Shown: piece by piece, positions 16,386 to 24,149 of the stretch
How the letters are laid out: each line of letters begins with the position of its first letter
Numbering within the stretch: position 1 is the stretch's first letter
Source of the DNA: NZQO01 sp964639255
Lineage (GTDB): Bacteria > Bacteroidota > Bacteroidia > Flavobacteriales > Flavobacteriaceae
Direction of reading: 5' to 3'
Assembly (NCBI GenBank): GCA_964639255.1
Contig: CAZXDP010000034.1
Coordinates: 1-27,711 of the forward strand
DNA length: 27,711 nucleotides
Position numbers and translations under genes: made by a program
The notes under the pieces: model-generated
Seen by the model: only the letters and a program-made list of their open reading frames with translations
Told to the model about the DNA's origin: nothing
Databases searched by the model: none

Positions 16386-16414
16386 TTGCATTATTTTAAA
16401 TTTCAATACCTTTG
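16386..16414 (+). promoter_or_regulatory. Promoter of trkAH
   Basis: TTG at 16386-16388 is followed after 18 bases by TACCTTTG (16407-16414), an exact match to the Flavobacterium consensus with ideal spacing. Transcription would start near 16421, about 20 bases before the trkA ATG. Confidence 0.75.
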
Positions 16415-16441
16415 CGGTACTATTTCTGTTCGTAATTTGCT

Positions 16442-17791
16442 ATGAAAATTATAATTGCTGGCGCTGGAGAGGTGGGATTTCACTTAGCGAAACTTCTTTC
16501 TTTCGAATCTCAGGACATCACCTTAATCGATACCAACCGGGAATCGCTTGCCCACGCCGAGTCGAATCTGGATATTCGGGTGGTGCGCGGCGACGCCACC
16601 TCCATTAGTGTGCTTCGCGATTCGAGGGTAGATGAAACAGATTTGGTGATTGCGGTAACCTCGAGCGAGACCACCAACATCACCGTTTGCGTTTTGGCGA
16701 AGCAACTGGGAGCCAAGCGTACCATAGCACGTATTTCGAATACGGAGTTTATCGATAAAAAAGATGAGGTTGGATTTACGAAATTTGGTATTGATGAATT
16801 GATCTCTCCCGAATCGCTCGCGGCAAATGAAATTGAACTCTTGCTCAACCAGAGTGCGTTCAACGATACATACGAGTTTGAGGAGGGAGCCTTGACAATG
16901 ATTGGGCTGTCGCTTTCCCGTACTACGGCATTCGTGGGGAAAACGGTGAAGGAGGTTGCCCGGCTCTTTCCGCAGCTGGAATACGTTCCCATTGCCATAC
17001 AGCGCTACGGAACGCAATATACTCTTATACCTCGTGGCGATACCCAATTCAAGGAAGGCGACCAGGTATATTTCATAACCACCGAGCAGGGCGTCGAGGA
17101 AATTTACAAACTTACAGGAAAGGTTAGGCAGGAGGTAAAGAACGTAATGATTCTTGGGGGTAGCAAAATTGGTTATAAAACGGCCAGAGATTTATGTAAG
17201 AACAGTTTCAATGTAAAGCTTATTGAGAACAACCGCGAGAAGGCCTTTGAAATTGCCGATGACATCCCCAGTTGCTTGGTGATTAATGGGGACGGTCGCA
17301 ATGTCGATTTGCTCAACGAAGAATCCATACAAGATATGGATGCGTTTATTTCGGTAACGGGCAATAGCGAAACCAATATCATGTCGTGCTTGGTCGCAAA
17401 ATCGAAGGGGGTGCGCAAGGCTATAGCACTTGTGGAAAATATGGACTATTTTCAGCTTTCACATTCCATTGGCATCGATACGCTAATCAACAAAAAGCTT
17501 TTGGCGGCTAATAATATCTTCAGGTATGTACGAAAGGGGGAAGTAGTCGCCATGACGAAGCTGAACAACATGAATGCCGAAATTCTCGAATTTGTGGTAA
17601 CGCCCACTTCCGAAGTTAGCGGTAAAATCATTAAAAATATCGATTTTCCACGATCGGCCGTTATTGGTGGTGTTATTCGCGATGAGGTGGGGATTATCGC
17701 CCTGGGTGATTTTAAGATAGCCCCAGGGGATAGGATTGTGGTATGCTGTCTTCCGCAGTCTATCAAAAAGGTTGAAAAACTGTTCGTGTAA
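16442..17791 (+). CDS. trkA: Trk potassium uptake regulator TrkA
   Basis: TrkA is the cytoplasmic nucleotide-binding ring that gates the TrkH potassium channel. The 449 residues hold two RCK halves, each a Rossmann fold plus a C-terminal RCK domain. The first begins with IIIAGAGEVG and an acidic Asp30 for NAD(H) binding. The second begins NVMILGGSKIG (234-244). The long two-half form matches E. coli TrkA (458 residues), unlike the single-domain KtrA. The stop codon overlaps the trkH start by one base (TAATG), so the two are translated together. Confidence 0.95.
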   Translation: MKIIIAGAGEVGFHLAKLLSFESQDITLIDTNRESLAHAESNLDIRVVRGDATSISVLRDSRVDETDLVIAVTSSETTNITVCVLAKQLGAKRTIARISNTEFIDKKDEVGFTKFGIDELISPESLAANEIELLLNQSAFNDTYEFEEGALTMIGLSLSRTTAFVGKTVKEVARLFPQLEYVPIAIQRYGTQYTLIPRGDTQFKEGDQVYFITTEQGVEEIYKLTGKVRQEVKNVMILGGSKIGYKTARDLCKNSFNVKLIENNREKAFEIADDIPSCLVINGDGRNVDLLNEESIQDMDAFISVTGNSETNIMSCLVAKSKGVRKAIALVENMDYFQLSHSIGIDTLINKKLLAANNIFRYVRKGEVVAMTKLNNMNAEILEFVVTPTSEVSGKIIKNIDFPRSAVIGGVIRDEVGIIALGDFKIAPGDRIVVCCLPQSIKKVEKLFV

Positions 17792-19296
17792 TGTCGACGC
17801 TCTCCACGCTAAACTTTAAGATTATCTTTCACTTAATGGGCCTTCTGTTTACTGTAAATGGAGGGTTTATGCTTTTGGCATCGGGCGTGGGTTTTTATTA
17901 TGAAGACGGTACCGCGTTCGAATTGTTGTTCGCTGGCTTGGTTACTTTGGCAATTGGGGGCGCAACAATGCTCCTAACCCGTAATCATAGAAAGGAAATC
18001 AAAAAAAGAGAGGGTTATGTTATCGTAACCTTCGGTTGGATATTTATGTCGCTAAGCGGCTCCCTGCCCTATTTGTTTACGGGCGCCATACCCGGTATTA
18101 CCAATGCCTTTTTCGAAACCATGAGCGGGTATACCACCACTGGGGCAACTATTTTAAGCGATATCGAGGTGCTCCCCAGAGGCATTTTATTTTGGCGCAG
18201 TATTACGCACTGGATTGGCGGTATGGGAATAATTGTTCTAGCGATAGCCATCTTGCCGCTTCTCGGCATTGGTGGAATGCAGCTTTTTGCAGCGGAAGCA
18301 CCGGGGCCCGGAGGGGATAAATTGCACCCACGAATAACCGATACCGCAAAACGCTTATGGCTCATTTATGTTGGCTATACTGTGGCAGAAACAATACTGC
18401 TGAAACTTGCGGGGATGAATATGTTCGACGCGATTAACCATTCTCTGAGCACGCTGAGTACCGGAGGCTTCTCTACCAAAAATGCCAGCATTGCATTTTG
18501 GAACGACCGTCCTCTAATACAATACATTATAATGGTATTTATGTTCTTGGCCGGGACCAATTTCGTGCTTAGTTATTTCGCCTTTAAGAGAAAGTTCACG
18601 AAGATTTTTCGGGATGAGGAATTCAAGATGTACTATGTTCTCATTATTAGCCTTACCGTCATCGCTGCGCTGCTCATCTATTTCGAGGCAGACGTATCAA
18701 CCTCCAGTATTGCGCATCCCATGGTGTGGGGGCCGCTGGAAAGTGCGTTTAGACATGCGCTTTTCCAGGTACTGGCCATCGTAACGACCACGGGTTTTGT
18801 GACGGCAGATTATACCCTGTGGACCCCGTTCCTTACGATCTTTTTCTTCGGGCTTATGTTCTTGGGAGGATCAGCTGGTTCCACATCCGGGGGTATTAAA
18901 ATTGTGAGGCACCTCATTATGATTAAAAATGGTGTGTTGGAGTTTAAGCGCACCCTGCACCCTAACGCTATCTTACCAGTACGCTATAACAGCAAGGCCA
19001 TTCAACAGCCTATTGTGTTTAATATATTGGCGTTTTTCATACTATATATGTTGGCTTTTATCATTGGTACCTTGGTGTTTTCGTGGATGGGGCTCGACTT
19101 TAGCACGGCGCTGGGGGGAGCTGCATCAAGTTTAGGAAACGTGGGCCCGGCACTGGGAGATTTAGGACCTGTGAACAACTACGGAAATTTGCCGGGCATG
19201 GCAAAATGGTGGGCTAGTTTCCTTATGCTCATAGGGCGATTGGAACTCTTTACCGTACTTATTTTACTTACTCCCTTTTTCTGGCGAAACAGATAG
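17791..19296 (+). CDS. trkH: Trk potassium transporter membrane subunit TrkH
   Basis: This 501-residue inner-membrane channel subunit carries potassium uptake. Four selectivity-filter loops are visible: YTTTGAT (114-120), LSTGGFST (222-229), VTTTGFVT (331-338) and SSLGNVGPA (446-454). Each follows a pore helix, and all four keep the glycine that coordinates potassium. The chain FMFLGGSAGSTSGGIK-like segment around 356-370 marks the middle membrane helix of the third repeat that interacts with the gate. It is coupled to trkA by a one-base overlap. The 3' end lies two bases from the convergent purT stop, and no terminator hairpin is visible between them. Confidence 0.95.
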   Translation: MSTLSTLNFKIIFHLMGLLFTVNGGFMLLASGVGFYYEDGTAFELLFAGLVTLAIGGATMLLTRNHRKEIKKREGYVIVTFGWIFMSLSGSLPYLFTGAIPGITNAFFETMSGYTTTGATILSDIEVLPRGILFWRSITHWIGGMGIIVLAIAILPLLGIGGMQLFAAEAPGPGGDKLHPRITDTAKRLWLIYVGYTVAETILLKLAGMNMFDAINHSLSTLSTGGFSTKNASIAFWNDRPLIQYIIMVFMFLAGTNFVLSYFAFKRKFTKIFRDEEFKMYYVLIISLTVIAALLIYFEADVSTSSIAHPMVWGPLESAFRHALFQVLAIVTTTGFVTADYTLWTPFLTIFFFGLMFLGGSAGSTSGGIKIVRHLIMIKNGVLEFKRTLHPNAILPVRYNSKAIQQPIVFNILAFFILYMLAFIIGTLVFSWMGLDFSTALGGAASSLGNVGPALGDLGPVNNYGNLPGMAKWWASFLMLIGRLELFTVLILLTPFFWRNR

Positions 19297-19298
19297 GG

Positions 19299-20462
19299 TT
19301 AGGGAACTATTTTTATTTTTGAGGCTAGTTGCTTGGCGCGTTTGGTAACCTCTTCAACATCCCCATCGAGTGAATCGTACGCCAAGACCACTCCCATACG
19401 CCGATAGGGTCGGGAGGTAGGTTTGCCGAAGATCCTGAAATCACTTTTTGGCTGCGAGGTCACTTCTTCCAAACCAGTATAGGTAGGTTGGTCTGAATTT
19501 TCAGAAGCTAAGAGAACCGCAGAGGCCCCTAATCGTTCCAAGGTAATTTCTGGGATTGGCAACCCCATAACTGCCCGCAAATGCAATTCAAATTCATTGA
19601 AATTCTGAGTGCCTGCCAAGGTGACCATGCCCGTATCATGCGGCCGGGGAGATAGTTCGGAAAAATAGACGCCTTCCTTGCTCACAAAAAACTCCACGCC
19701 CCACAGGCCAGCACCACCCAAGGCCTCGGTAACTTGCGCAGCCATGTGCTGTGCTGTTTCTATATGGGCCTTTTCCATAACCGCAGGCTGCCAACTTTCT
19801 TGGTAATCTCCGCGCTCCTGTCGATGCCCTATGGGTGGGCAAAACAAGGTGTCACTATTGCGTTGGGTAACCGTGAGCAAGGTGATTTCATAGTCAAAAT
19901 TTACAAATGCCTCTACGATCACTTCAGCTACATCGCCCCGTGAGCCATCTTGGGCATAGTGCCACGCTTCGGAAATGTCGGTTTCAGTTGTTATGGTACT
20001 TTGGCCTTTACCGCTGGAGGACATAAGCGGCTTTACTACGCATGGCATTCCTATTTCGGCAATGGCATCTTTCAACTGTCGCTCGGAAGTGGCATAGCGA
20101 TAGGCCGCGGTTTTCAGTCCAAGCTGCTTGGCGGCAAGGTCGCGAATCGCTTTTCGATTCATGGTATAATTGGCTGCCTTCGCCGAAGGCACAACAGTAT
20201 AACCAGCTTGCTCATAATCGTAGAAGCGTTCGGTGCGTATGGCTTCTATTTCGGGAACGATATAGTCTGGACGGTGTTTGTCCACCACCGTATCGAGCGC
20301 CTTTCCGTCTAGCATATTGATCACTTCATATCCGTGAGCTACTTGCATTGCAGGCGCGTTGGCGTAACTGTCTACTGCAATCACTTTTTGTCCAAGTCGT
20401 TGGGCGGCAATGGTGAATTCCTTCCCCAATTCGCCGCTACCCAATAATAGAAATGTTGCCAT
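19299..20462 (-). CDS. purT: Formate-dependent GAR transformylase (PurT)
   Basis: It makes formyl-GAR from glycinamide ribonucleotide, formate and ATP, an alternative to folate-using PurN in purine synthesis. The 387-residue length is close to E. coli PurT (392). The N-terminal domain starts FLLLGSGELGKEF, VVPSAKAANYTMNRKAIRDL leads into the ATP-grasp domain, CVVKPLMSSSGKGQS forms the nucleotide loop, and GAGLWGVEFFVSKEGVYFSE and SPRPHDTGMVTLAGTQNFNE hold the metal and substrate residues. It is the last gene of a unit with the aminotransferase (5-base gap) and desaturase. Formate supply is not visible in the window. Confidence 0.94.
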   Translation of the reverse strand: MATFLLLGSGELGKEFTIAAQRLGQKVIAVDSYANAPAMQVAHGYEVINMLDGKALDTVVDKHRPDYIVPEIEAIRTERFYDYEQAGYTVVPSAKAANYTMNRKAIRDLAAKQLGLKTAAYRYATSERQLKDAIAEIGMPCVVKPLMSSSGKGQSTITTETDISEAWHYAQDGSRGDVAEVIVEAFVNFDYEITLLTVTQRNSDTLFCPPIGHRQERGDYQESWQPAVMEKAHIETAQHMAAQVTEALGGAGLWGVEFFVSKEGVYFSELSPRPHDTGMVTLAGTQNFNEFELHLRAVMGLPIPEITLERLGASAVLLASENSDQPTYTGLEEVTSQPKSDFRIFGKPTSRPYRRMGVVLAYDSLDGDVEEVTKRAKQLASKIKIVP

Positions 20463-20467
20463 GGACT

Positions 20468-21664
20468 TTAGTTTTCTGCTGAAAGCGCATTTTTAATGCG
20501 TTTCAATGCCTCCTGTATCTCTGCTTCAGAAGCCGCATAGGAAATGCGAATGCAATTGGGGTCGCCAAACGCCTCCCCTGTTACCGTTGCCACATTGGCA
20601 TGTTCCAATAAATAGAGAGAAAAATCGGAAGCAGTATTAATTGGGGTGCCGTTTAAAGTCTTTCCGAAGAAAGAGGAGATGTCTGGGAACACATAAAAGG
20701 CGCCCTCGGGTTCGTTTGTTTTAATACCGGGAATCTCGGCAAGCAGGTCTAAAATCATTTTACGGCGACGCTTAAACGCCTCTACCATATATCCAATTTT
20801 ACTTGGCGGTTCCTCTAGGGCGGCAATGGTGGCCCGTTGGGCGATACAGTTTGCCCCACTGGTAACTTGGCCCTGCATTTTGTTGCAGGCCCTGGCAATC
20901 CATTCAGGACCGCCTATATACCCAATTCGCCAGCCGGTCATGGCGTAGGCCTTGGAGACGCCATTTACCGTTACGGTACGATCGTACATATCTTCAAAGT
21001 GCGCCATAGAGGCGTGCGCTCCCGTAAAGTTGATATGCTCGTAAATTTCATCGCTTACCACGATGATATTAGGATATTTCACCAAAACATCGGCCAGTGC
21101 CCGAAGTTCCTCTCTGCTATATACCGAGCCGCTCGGATTGCAAGGTGAACTGTATACAATCATCTTAGTTTTTGGCGTGATGGCTGCTTCCAGCGATTGT
21201 GGCGTAATCTTGAAATCGCTTTCAATAGAGGTTTTAATTTCCTTCGGGATCCCACCAGCTACTTTTGCAATATCGGCATAACTAACCCAATATGGAGCGG
21301 GAAGCAACACCTCATCGCCCTCGTTAAGGAGCACCATCGCCAAATTGGCCAAGGATTGCTTTGCACCAGTCGACACTACGATTTGAGCTGGAGTATATGT
21401 AAGGTCATTGTCCCGCTTAAATTTTTTGATGATGGCTTTTTTCAAGTCGCCATATCCATCAACCGGCGTATAGCTATGATAATCGTCCTTAATAGCCTGT
21501 ATGGCAGCTTCCTTTACAAATTCAGGTACCGTAAAATCGGGTTCACCTAGGCTAAGACCTATGATATCTTTTCCAGCTTCCTGAAGCTCCCTGGTCTTAG
21601 CGGCCATGGCCAAGGTAGCCGAGGTTGCCATTTGATTAATACGGTCTGAAAGTTTCGGATTCAT
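20468..21664 (-). CDS. Class I/II aminotransferase, aspartate-type (subgroup Ib)
   Basis: A 398-residue PLP-dependent aminotransferase, most like the aspartate aminotransferases of subgroup Ib, which may also accept prephenate or other amino acids. Features are SLGEPDFTVP near the start, YTPVDGYGDLKKAI, the cofactor residues Asn176 in CNPSG, Asp205 and Tyr208 in VVSDEIYEH, the PLP lysine Lys238 in NGVSKAYAMTGWR, and a C-terminal substrate arginine in CIRISYAASE. The exact substrate cannot be read from sequence. It is five bases from both neighbours: after the desaturase and before purT. Confidence 0.93.
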   Translation of the reverse strand: MNPKLSDRINQMATSATLAMAAKTRELQEAGKDIIGLSLGEPDFTVPEFVKEAAIQAIKDDYHSYTPVDGYGDLKKAIIKKFKRDNDLTYTPAQIVVSTGAKQSLANLAMVLLNEGDEVLLPAPYWVSYADIAKVAGGIPKEIKTSIESDFKITPQSLEAAITPKTKMIVYSSPCNPSGSVYSREELRALADVLVKYPNIIVVSDEIYEHINFTGAHASMAHFEDMYDRTVTVNGVSKAYAMTGWRIGYIGGPEWIARACNKMQGQVTSGANCIAQRATIAALEEPPSKIGYMVEAFKRRRKMILDLLAEIPGIKTNEPEGAFYVFPDISSFFGKTLNGTPINTASDFSLYLLEHANVATVTGEAFGDPNCIRISYAASEAEIQEALKRIKNALSAEN

Positions 21665-21669
21665 AGTGT

Positions 21670-22770
21670 TTATGCAGTCATTGCGGGATTAAGTCCCATT
21701 TGCTTTAAATATCTAAAATGCGCCTTGATGGCCTTCCGGGTGGTTTTGTATTCGTTGTATGGCAAGTTGCACTCTTTGGCAGTTTGCTTAACAATCTGTG
21801 CGATTTTCGAATAATGGATATGACTAATATTTGGGAAAATATGATGTTCCACCTGGTGGTTAAGGCCACCGGTAAACCAATTTACCACCTTGTTTTTCGT
21901 AGAGAAATTTACGGTGGTGAACAATTGATGGATGGCCCAGGTGTTTTTCATCGTTCCGGTTTCGCTGGGCAGGGGCATTTCAGTATCCTCTACCACATGC
22001 GCCAATTGAAAGACAATGCTCAAAATAAGACCTGCGGTATAATGCATAATAAAAAAGCCCAGCAAAGTTTTCCACCAGGCAATATCGAGCACCAGAAGCG
22101 GTACAATGATCCAAATGGAAATGTAAATGGCCTTTGTGATTAAAAGTACGCTCCATTGCGTTACAGGCTTGGGCATTTTACCGTACGAAAGGTTTTTGCT
22201 AAGGTAGCGCTTGGTCTGTTTGAAATCGGCAGTGAGCATCCAGTTAAAGGTGAGCAGTCCATAGAGAAAGATGCTATAGTAGTGCTGGAACTTATGGAAG
22301 CGACGCCATTTAGCATGCTTTGAAAAACGAATAACGCGCCCCGCATCTAGGTCCTCATCGTGGCCGTGGATATTGGTATAGGTATGGTGTAGCACATTGT
22401 GCTGTACCTGCCAGTTGTAAACATTGCCCGCCAAGATGTAAATACTGCTGCCCAACATCTTGTTGATCCATTTTTTAGATGAGTACGACCCGTGGTTGGC
22501 GTCGTGCATAACATTCATCCCAACACCGGCCATCCCTATGCCCATAACGATGGTAAGCAACAGCTGGAGCCAACCCGGCAAATTCAATGTGAGCAACAGG
22601 AAATAGGGGCTCAAGTATAGGGAAAACATAATTACTGTCTTCAAATGTAGCTTCCAGTTGGCATTTTTGGAGATATTGTTGTCCTTAAAATAACCGTTGA
22701 CGCGCTGGTTCAATATTCTGAAAAACTTGGCGGAATCGACTCGCGAAAACGTAATCTGTGTATTCTTCAC
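21670..22770 (-). CDS. Membrane fatty acid desaturase (acyl-CoA or lipid type)
   Basis: An integral-membrane di-iron desaturase that introduces a double bond into acyl chains, probably adjusting membrane fluidity. Three histidine boxes are present, numbered from the GTG start: HDANH (89-93), HNVLHH (124-129) and HQVEHH (305-310). The last has Gln in place of the first His, as in front-end type desaturases. No cytochrome b5 domain is fused. Hydrophobic segments flank the boxes. I prefer the GTG at 22770, giving VKNTQITFSRVDS, because homologues, from memory, begin with that segment. An ATG at 22830 would add 20 residues and fits the -7 element at 22853-22860 better. It is the first gene of the unit with the aminotransferase and purT. 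Confidence 0.88.
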   Translation of the reverse strand: MKNTQITFSRVDSAKFFRILNQRVNGYFKDNNISKNANWKLHLKTVIMFSLYLSPYFLLLTLNLPGWLQLLLTIVMGIGMAGVGMNVMHDANHGSYSSKKWINKMLGSSIYILAGNVYNWQVQHNVLHHTYTNIHGHDEDLDAGRVIRFSKHAKWRRFHKFQHYYSIFLYGLLTFNWMLTADFKQTKRYLSKNLSYGKMPKPVTQWSVLLITKAIYISIWIIVPLLVLDIAWWKTLLGFFIMHYTAGLILSIVFQLAHVVEDTEMPLPSETGTMKNTWAIHQLFTTVNFSTKNKVVNWFTGGLNHQVEHHIFPNISHIHYSKIAQIVKQTAKECNLPYNEYKTTRKAIKAHFRYLKQMGLNPAMTA

Positions 22771-22852
22771 TCGTGTAAAATTTAAGTGCAGGTTGCACTG
22801 AAGGAAAGTGCTAAAATACGCATCTTCCATCAAAAACCGATAAGGGTGTTCC

Positions 22853-22860
22853 CAAAGTTA
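22853..22860 (-). promoter_or_regulatory. -7 element for the desaturase-purT unit
   Basis: TAACTTTG on the minus strand is an exact TAnnTTTG match. It gives a start near 22846: 16 bases before the ATG at 22830, or about 76 before the GTG at 22770. It stands back to back with the rsmG element. Confidence 0.55.
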
Positions 22861-22872
22861 TGAAAGAAATCC

Positions 22873-22880
22873 TACTTTTG
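22873..22880 (+). promoter_or_regulatory. -7 element for rsmG
   Basis: TACTTTTG is an exact TAnnTTTG match 17 bases before the rsmG ATG. Only 12 bases separate it from the divergent desaturase element. Confidence 0.55.
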
Positions 22881-22897
22881 CGCCTCAGCATTTTTCC

Positions 22898-23527
22898 ATG
22901 GAACTTATAACCCGCTACTTCCCGCATCTCACAGCGCAACAACTGGCTCAATTTGAAGCTTTGGAAGGCCTCTATCAAGATTGGAACCTAAAGATCAATG
23001 TAGTGTCCCGTAAAGATATAGATGAATTATACTTGCGCCACGTGCTTCATTCCCTTGGAATTGCGAAAGTACAGTCGTTTCTGCCCGGTGCACGTGTATT
23101 GGACGTGGGTACGGGCGGCGGATTTCCCGGAATACCCCTTGCGATACTTTTTCCCGAGACAAGTTTCCACTTGGTGGATAGCATTGGAAAAAAAATAAAG
23201 GTCGTTCAGGAAGTTTCCGAAGGGCTACAGCTTCAAAATATTCGAATAAGCAATGTTCGCGCCGAGACCCTTACCGATACGTACGATTTTATCGTGAGCC
23301 GCGCCGTGGCACAAATGGAGACCTTTGTGCGATGGGTGCGCGACAGGGTGGCCAAGAAAAGCAAGCATGAACTCAAAAACGGGATATTATATCTAAAAGG
23401 TGGCGATTTGGAGGAAGAGCTCGCTCCATTTCCAAAGGCAACTGTTTATCCGTTAACACAGTATTTCCAAGAGAATTTTTTTGATACGAAATCGGTTGTC
23501 CATCTTCCGTTAAAATTCAGGAAATAA
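22898..23527 (+). CDS. rsmG: 16S rRNA (guanine-527-N7) methyltransferase RsmG
   Basis: RsmG (GidB) methylates G527 in the 530 loop of 16S rRNA; its loss gives low-level streptomycin resistance in several bacteria. The 209-residue length is normal. Family features are WNLKINVVSRKD (26-37), LYLRHVLHSLGIAK, the SAM motif VLDVGTGGGFPGIPLAILFP, FHLVDSIGKKIKV and VSRAVAQMETFVRW. It is a single gene with its own -7 element and it diverges from the desaturase operon. Its 3' end overlaps the NUDIX gene on the other strand by 11 bases. Confidence 0.96.
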   Translation: MELITRYFPHLTAQQLAQFEALEGLYQDWNLKINVVSRKDIDELYLRHVLHSLGIAKVQSFLPGARVLDVGTGGGFPGIPLAILFPETSFHLVDSIGKKIKVVQEVSEGLQLQNIRISNVRAETLTDTYDFIVSRAVAQMETFVRWVRDRVAKKSKHELKNGILYLKGGDLEEELAPFPKATVYPLTQYFQENFFDTKSVVHLPLKFRK

Positions 23528-24086
23528 CCTTGTTTATCAAGAACCACTGCAAGCCAACGATGGTTTTCCCGTCTTGGCACGAAGTAGCCAAGTAGTTACG
23601 CAGTTCTTCCACGGGCATTCTCATAATTAAAATATCTTCGTTCTCAGATGCTTTTCCGCCGCCCTTCTGGGTTTGGTCGCTGTGGGTCACTTCGGCATAA
23701 AACAGGTGGCAGCGTTCGGTACATCCTCCCGGAGATACATAAAAGGTTGCGATAGGCTGTGCCTTGGCGATTGTGAACCCTGTTTCCTCCTTGGTTTCTC
23801 GCAGTACGCAGGATAGGGGCGATTCACCCTTCTCGAGTGAGCCCGCCGGGATTTCGGTGATCCATCCAATATCATGCTTGGTGGCGGGATATCGAAATTG
23901 CTTTGTGAGCACGATACAGCGCGAATCTTTTTCATATAATACGATGGCGACCGAATCGCCACGCTCGAACGCTAAGCGGGTTGTCTCGATTGTACCGCCG
24001 TTGAACGTATCGTAGCGAAGCTGGGCTTTTTTCATTTGATAATGGTCGTTGAAGACCACCTTTTCGTTTAGAACTTGATATTCCAT
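23517..24086 (-). CDS. NUDIX hydrolase, NudK/ADP-ribose pyrophosphatase-like
   Basis: It hydrolyses nucleoside diphosphates linked to another group; the NudK-type fold suggests a nucleotide sugar or ADP-ribose, but the substrate is not certain. From the ATG at 24086 the protein is 189 residues and holds a perfect NUDIX box (82-104, G-x5-E-x7-REx-x-EE-x-GF). It is preceded by TEIPAG and followed by PGGCTERCHLFYAEV. I chose the start at 24086 because the pruA terminator occupies 24098-24128, so the in-frame ATG at 24119 lies inside its stem. It follows pruA on the same strand but is separated by that terminator, and no exact -7 element is visible for it. Confidence 0.9.
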   Translation of the reverse strand: MEYQVLNEKVVFNDHYQMKKAQLRYDTFNGGTIETTRLAFERGDSVAIVLYEKDSRCIVLTKQFRYPATKHDIGWITEIPAGSLEKGESPLSCVLRETKEETGFTIAKAQPIATFYVSPGGCTERCHLFYAEVTHSDQTQKGGGKASENEDILIMRMPVEELRNYLATSCQDGKTIVGLQWFLINKVIS

Positions 24087-24097
24087 ACCAAAAGATA

Positions 24098-24128
24098 TTA
24101 AAAAAGCACCTGTTTCCACAGGTGCTTT
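24098..24128 (-). terminator. Terminator after pruA
   Basis: An 11-bp perfect hairpin (arms 24103-24113 and 24118-24128, loop TTCC) has a T run at 24100-24105 on the minus strand. It starts 22 bases past the pruA stop and upstream of the NUDIX ATG. Confidence 0.88.
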
Positions 24129-24149
24129 GCGTAAAATTTATGCAAAACT

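Noticed and set aside
24087..24119. Longer NUDIX start at 24119
   Set aside because: It lies inside the stem of the pruA terminator, and the added residues match no NUDIX protein I know.
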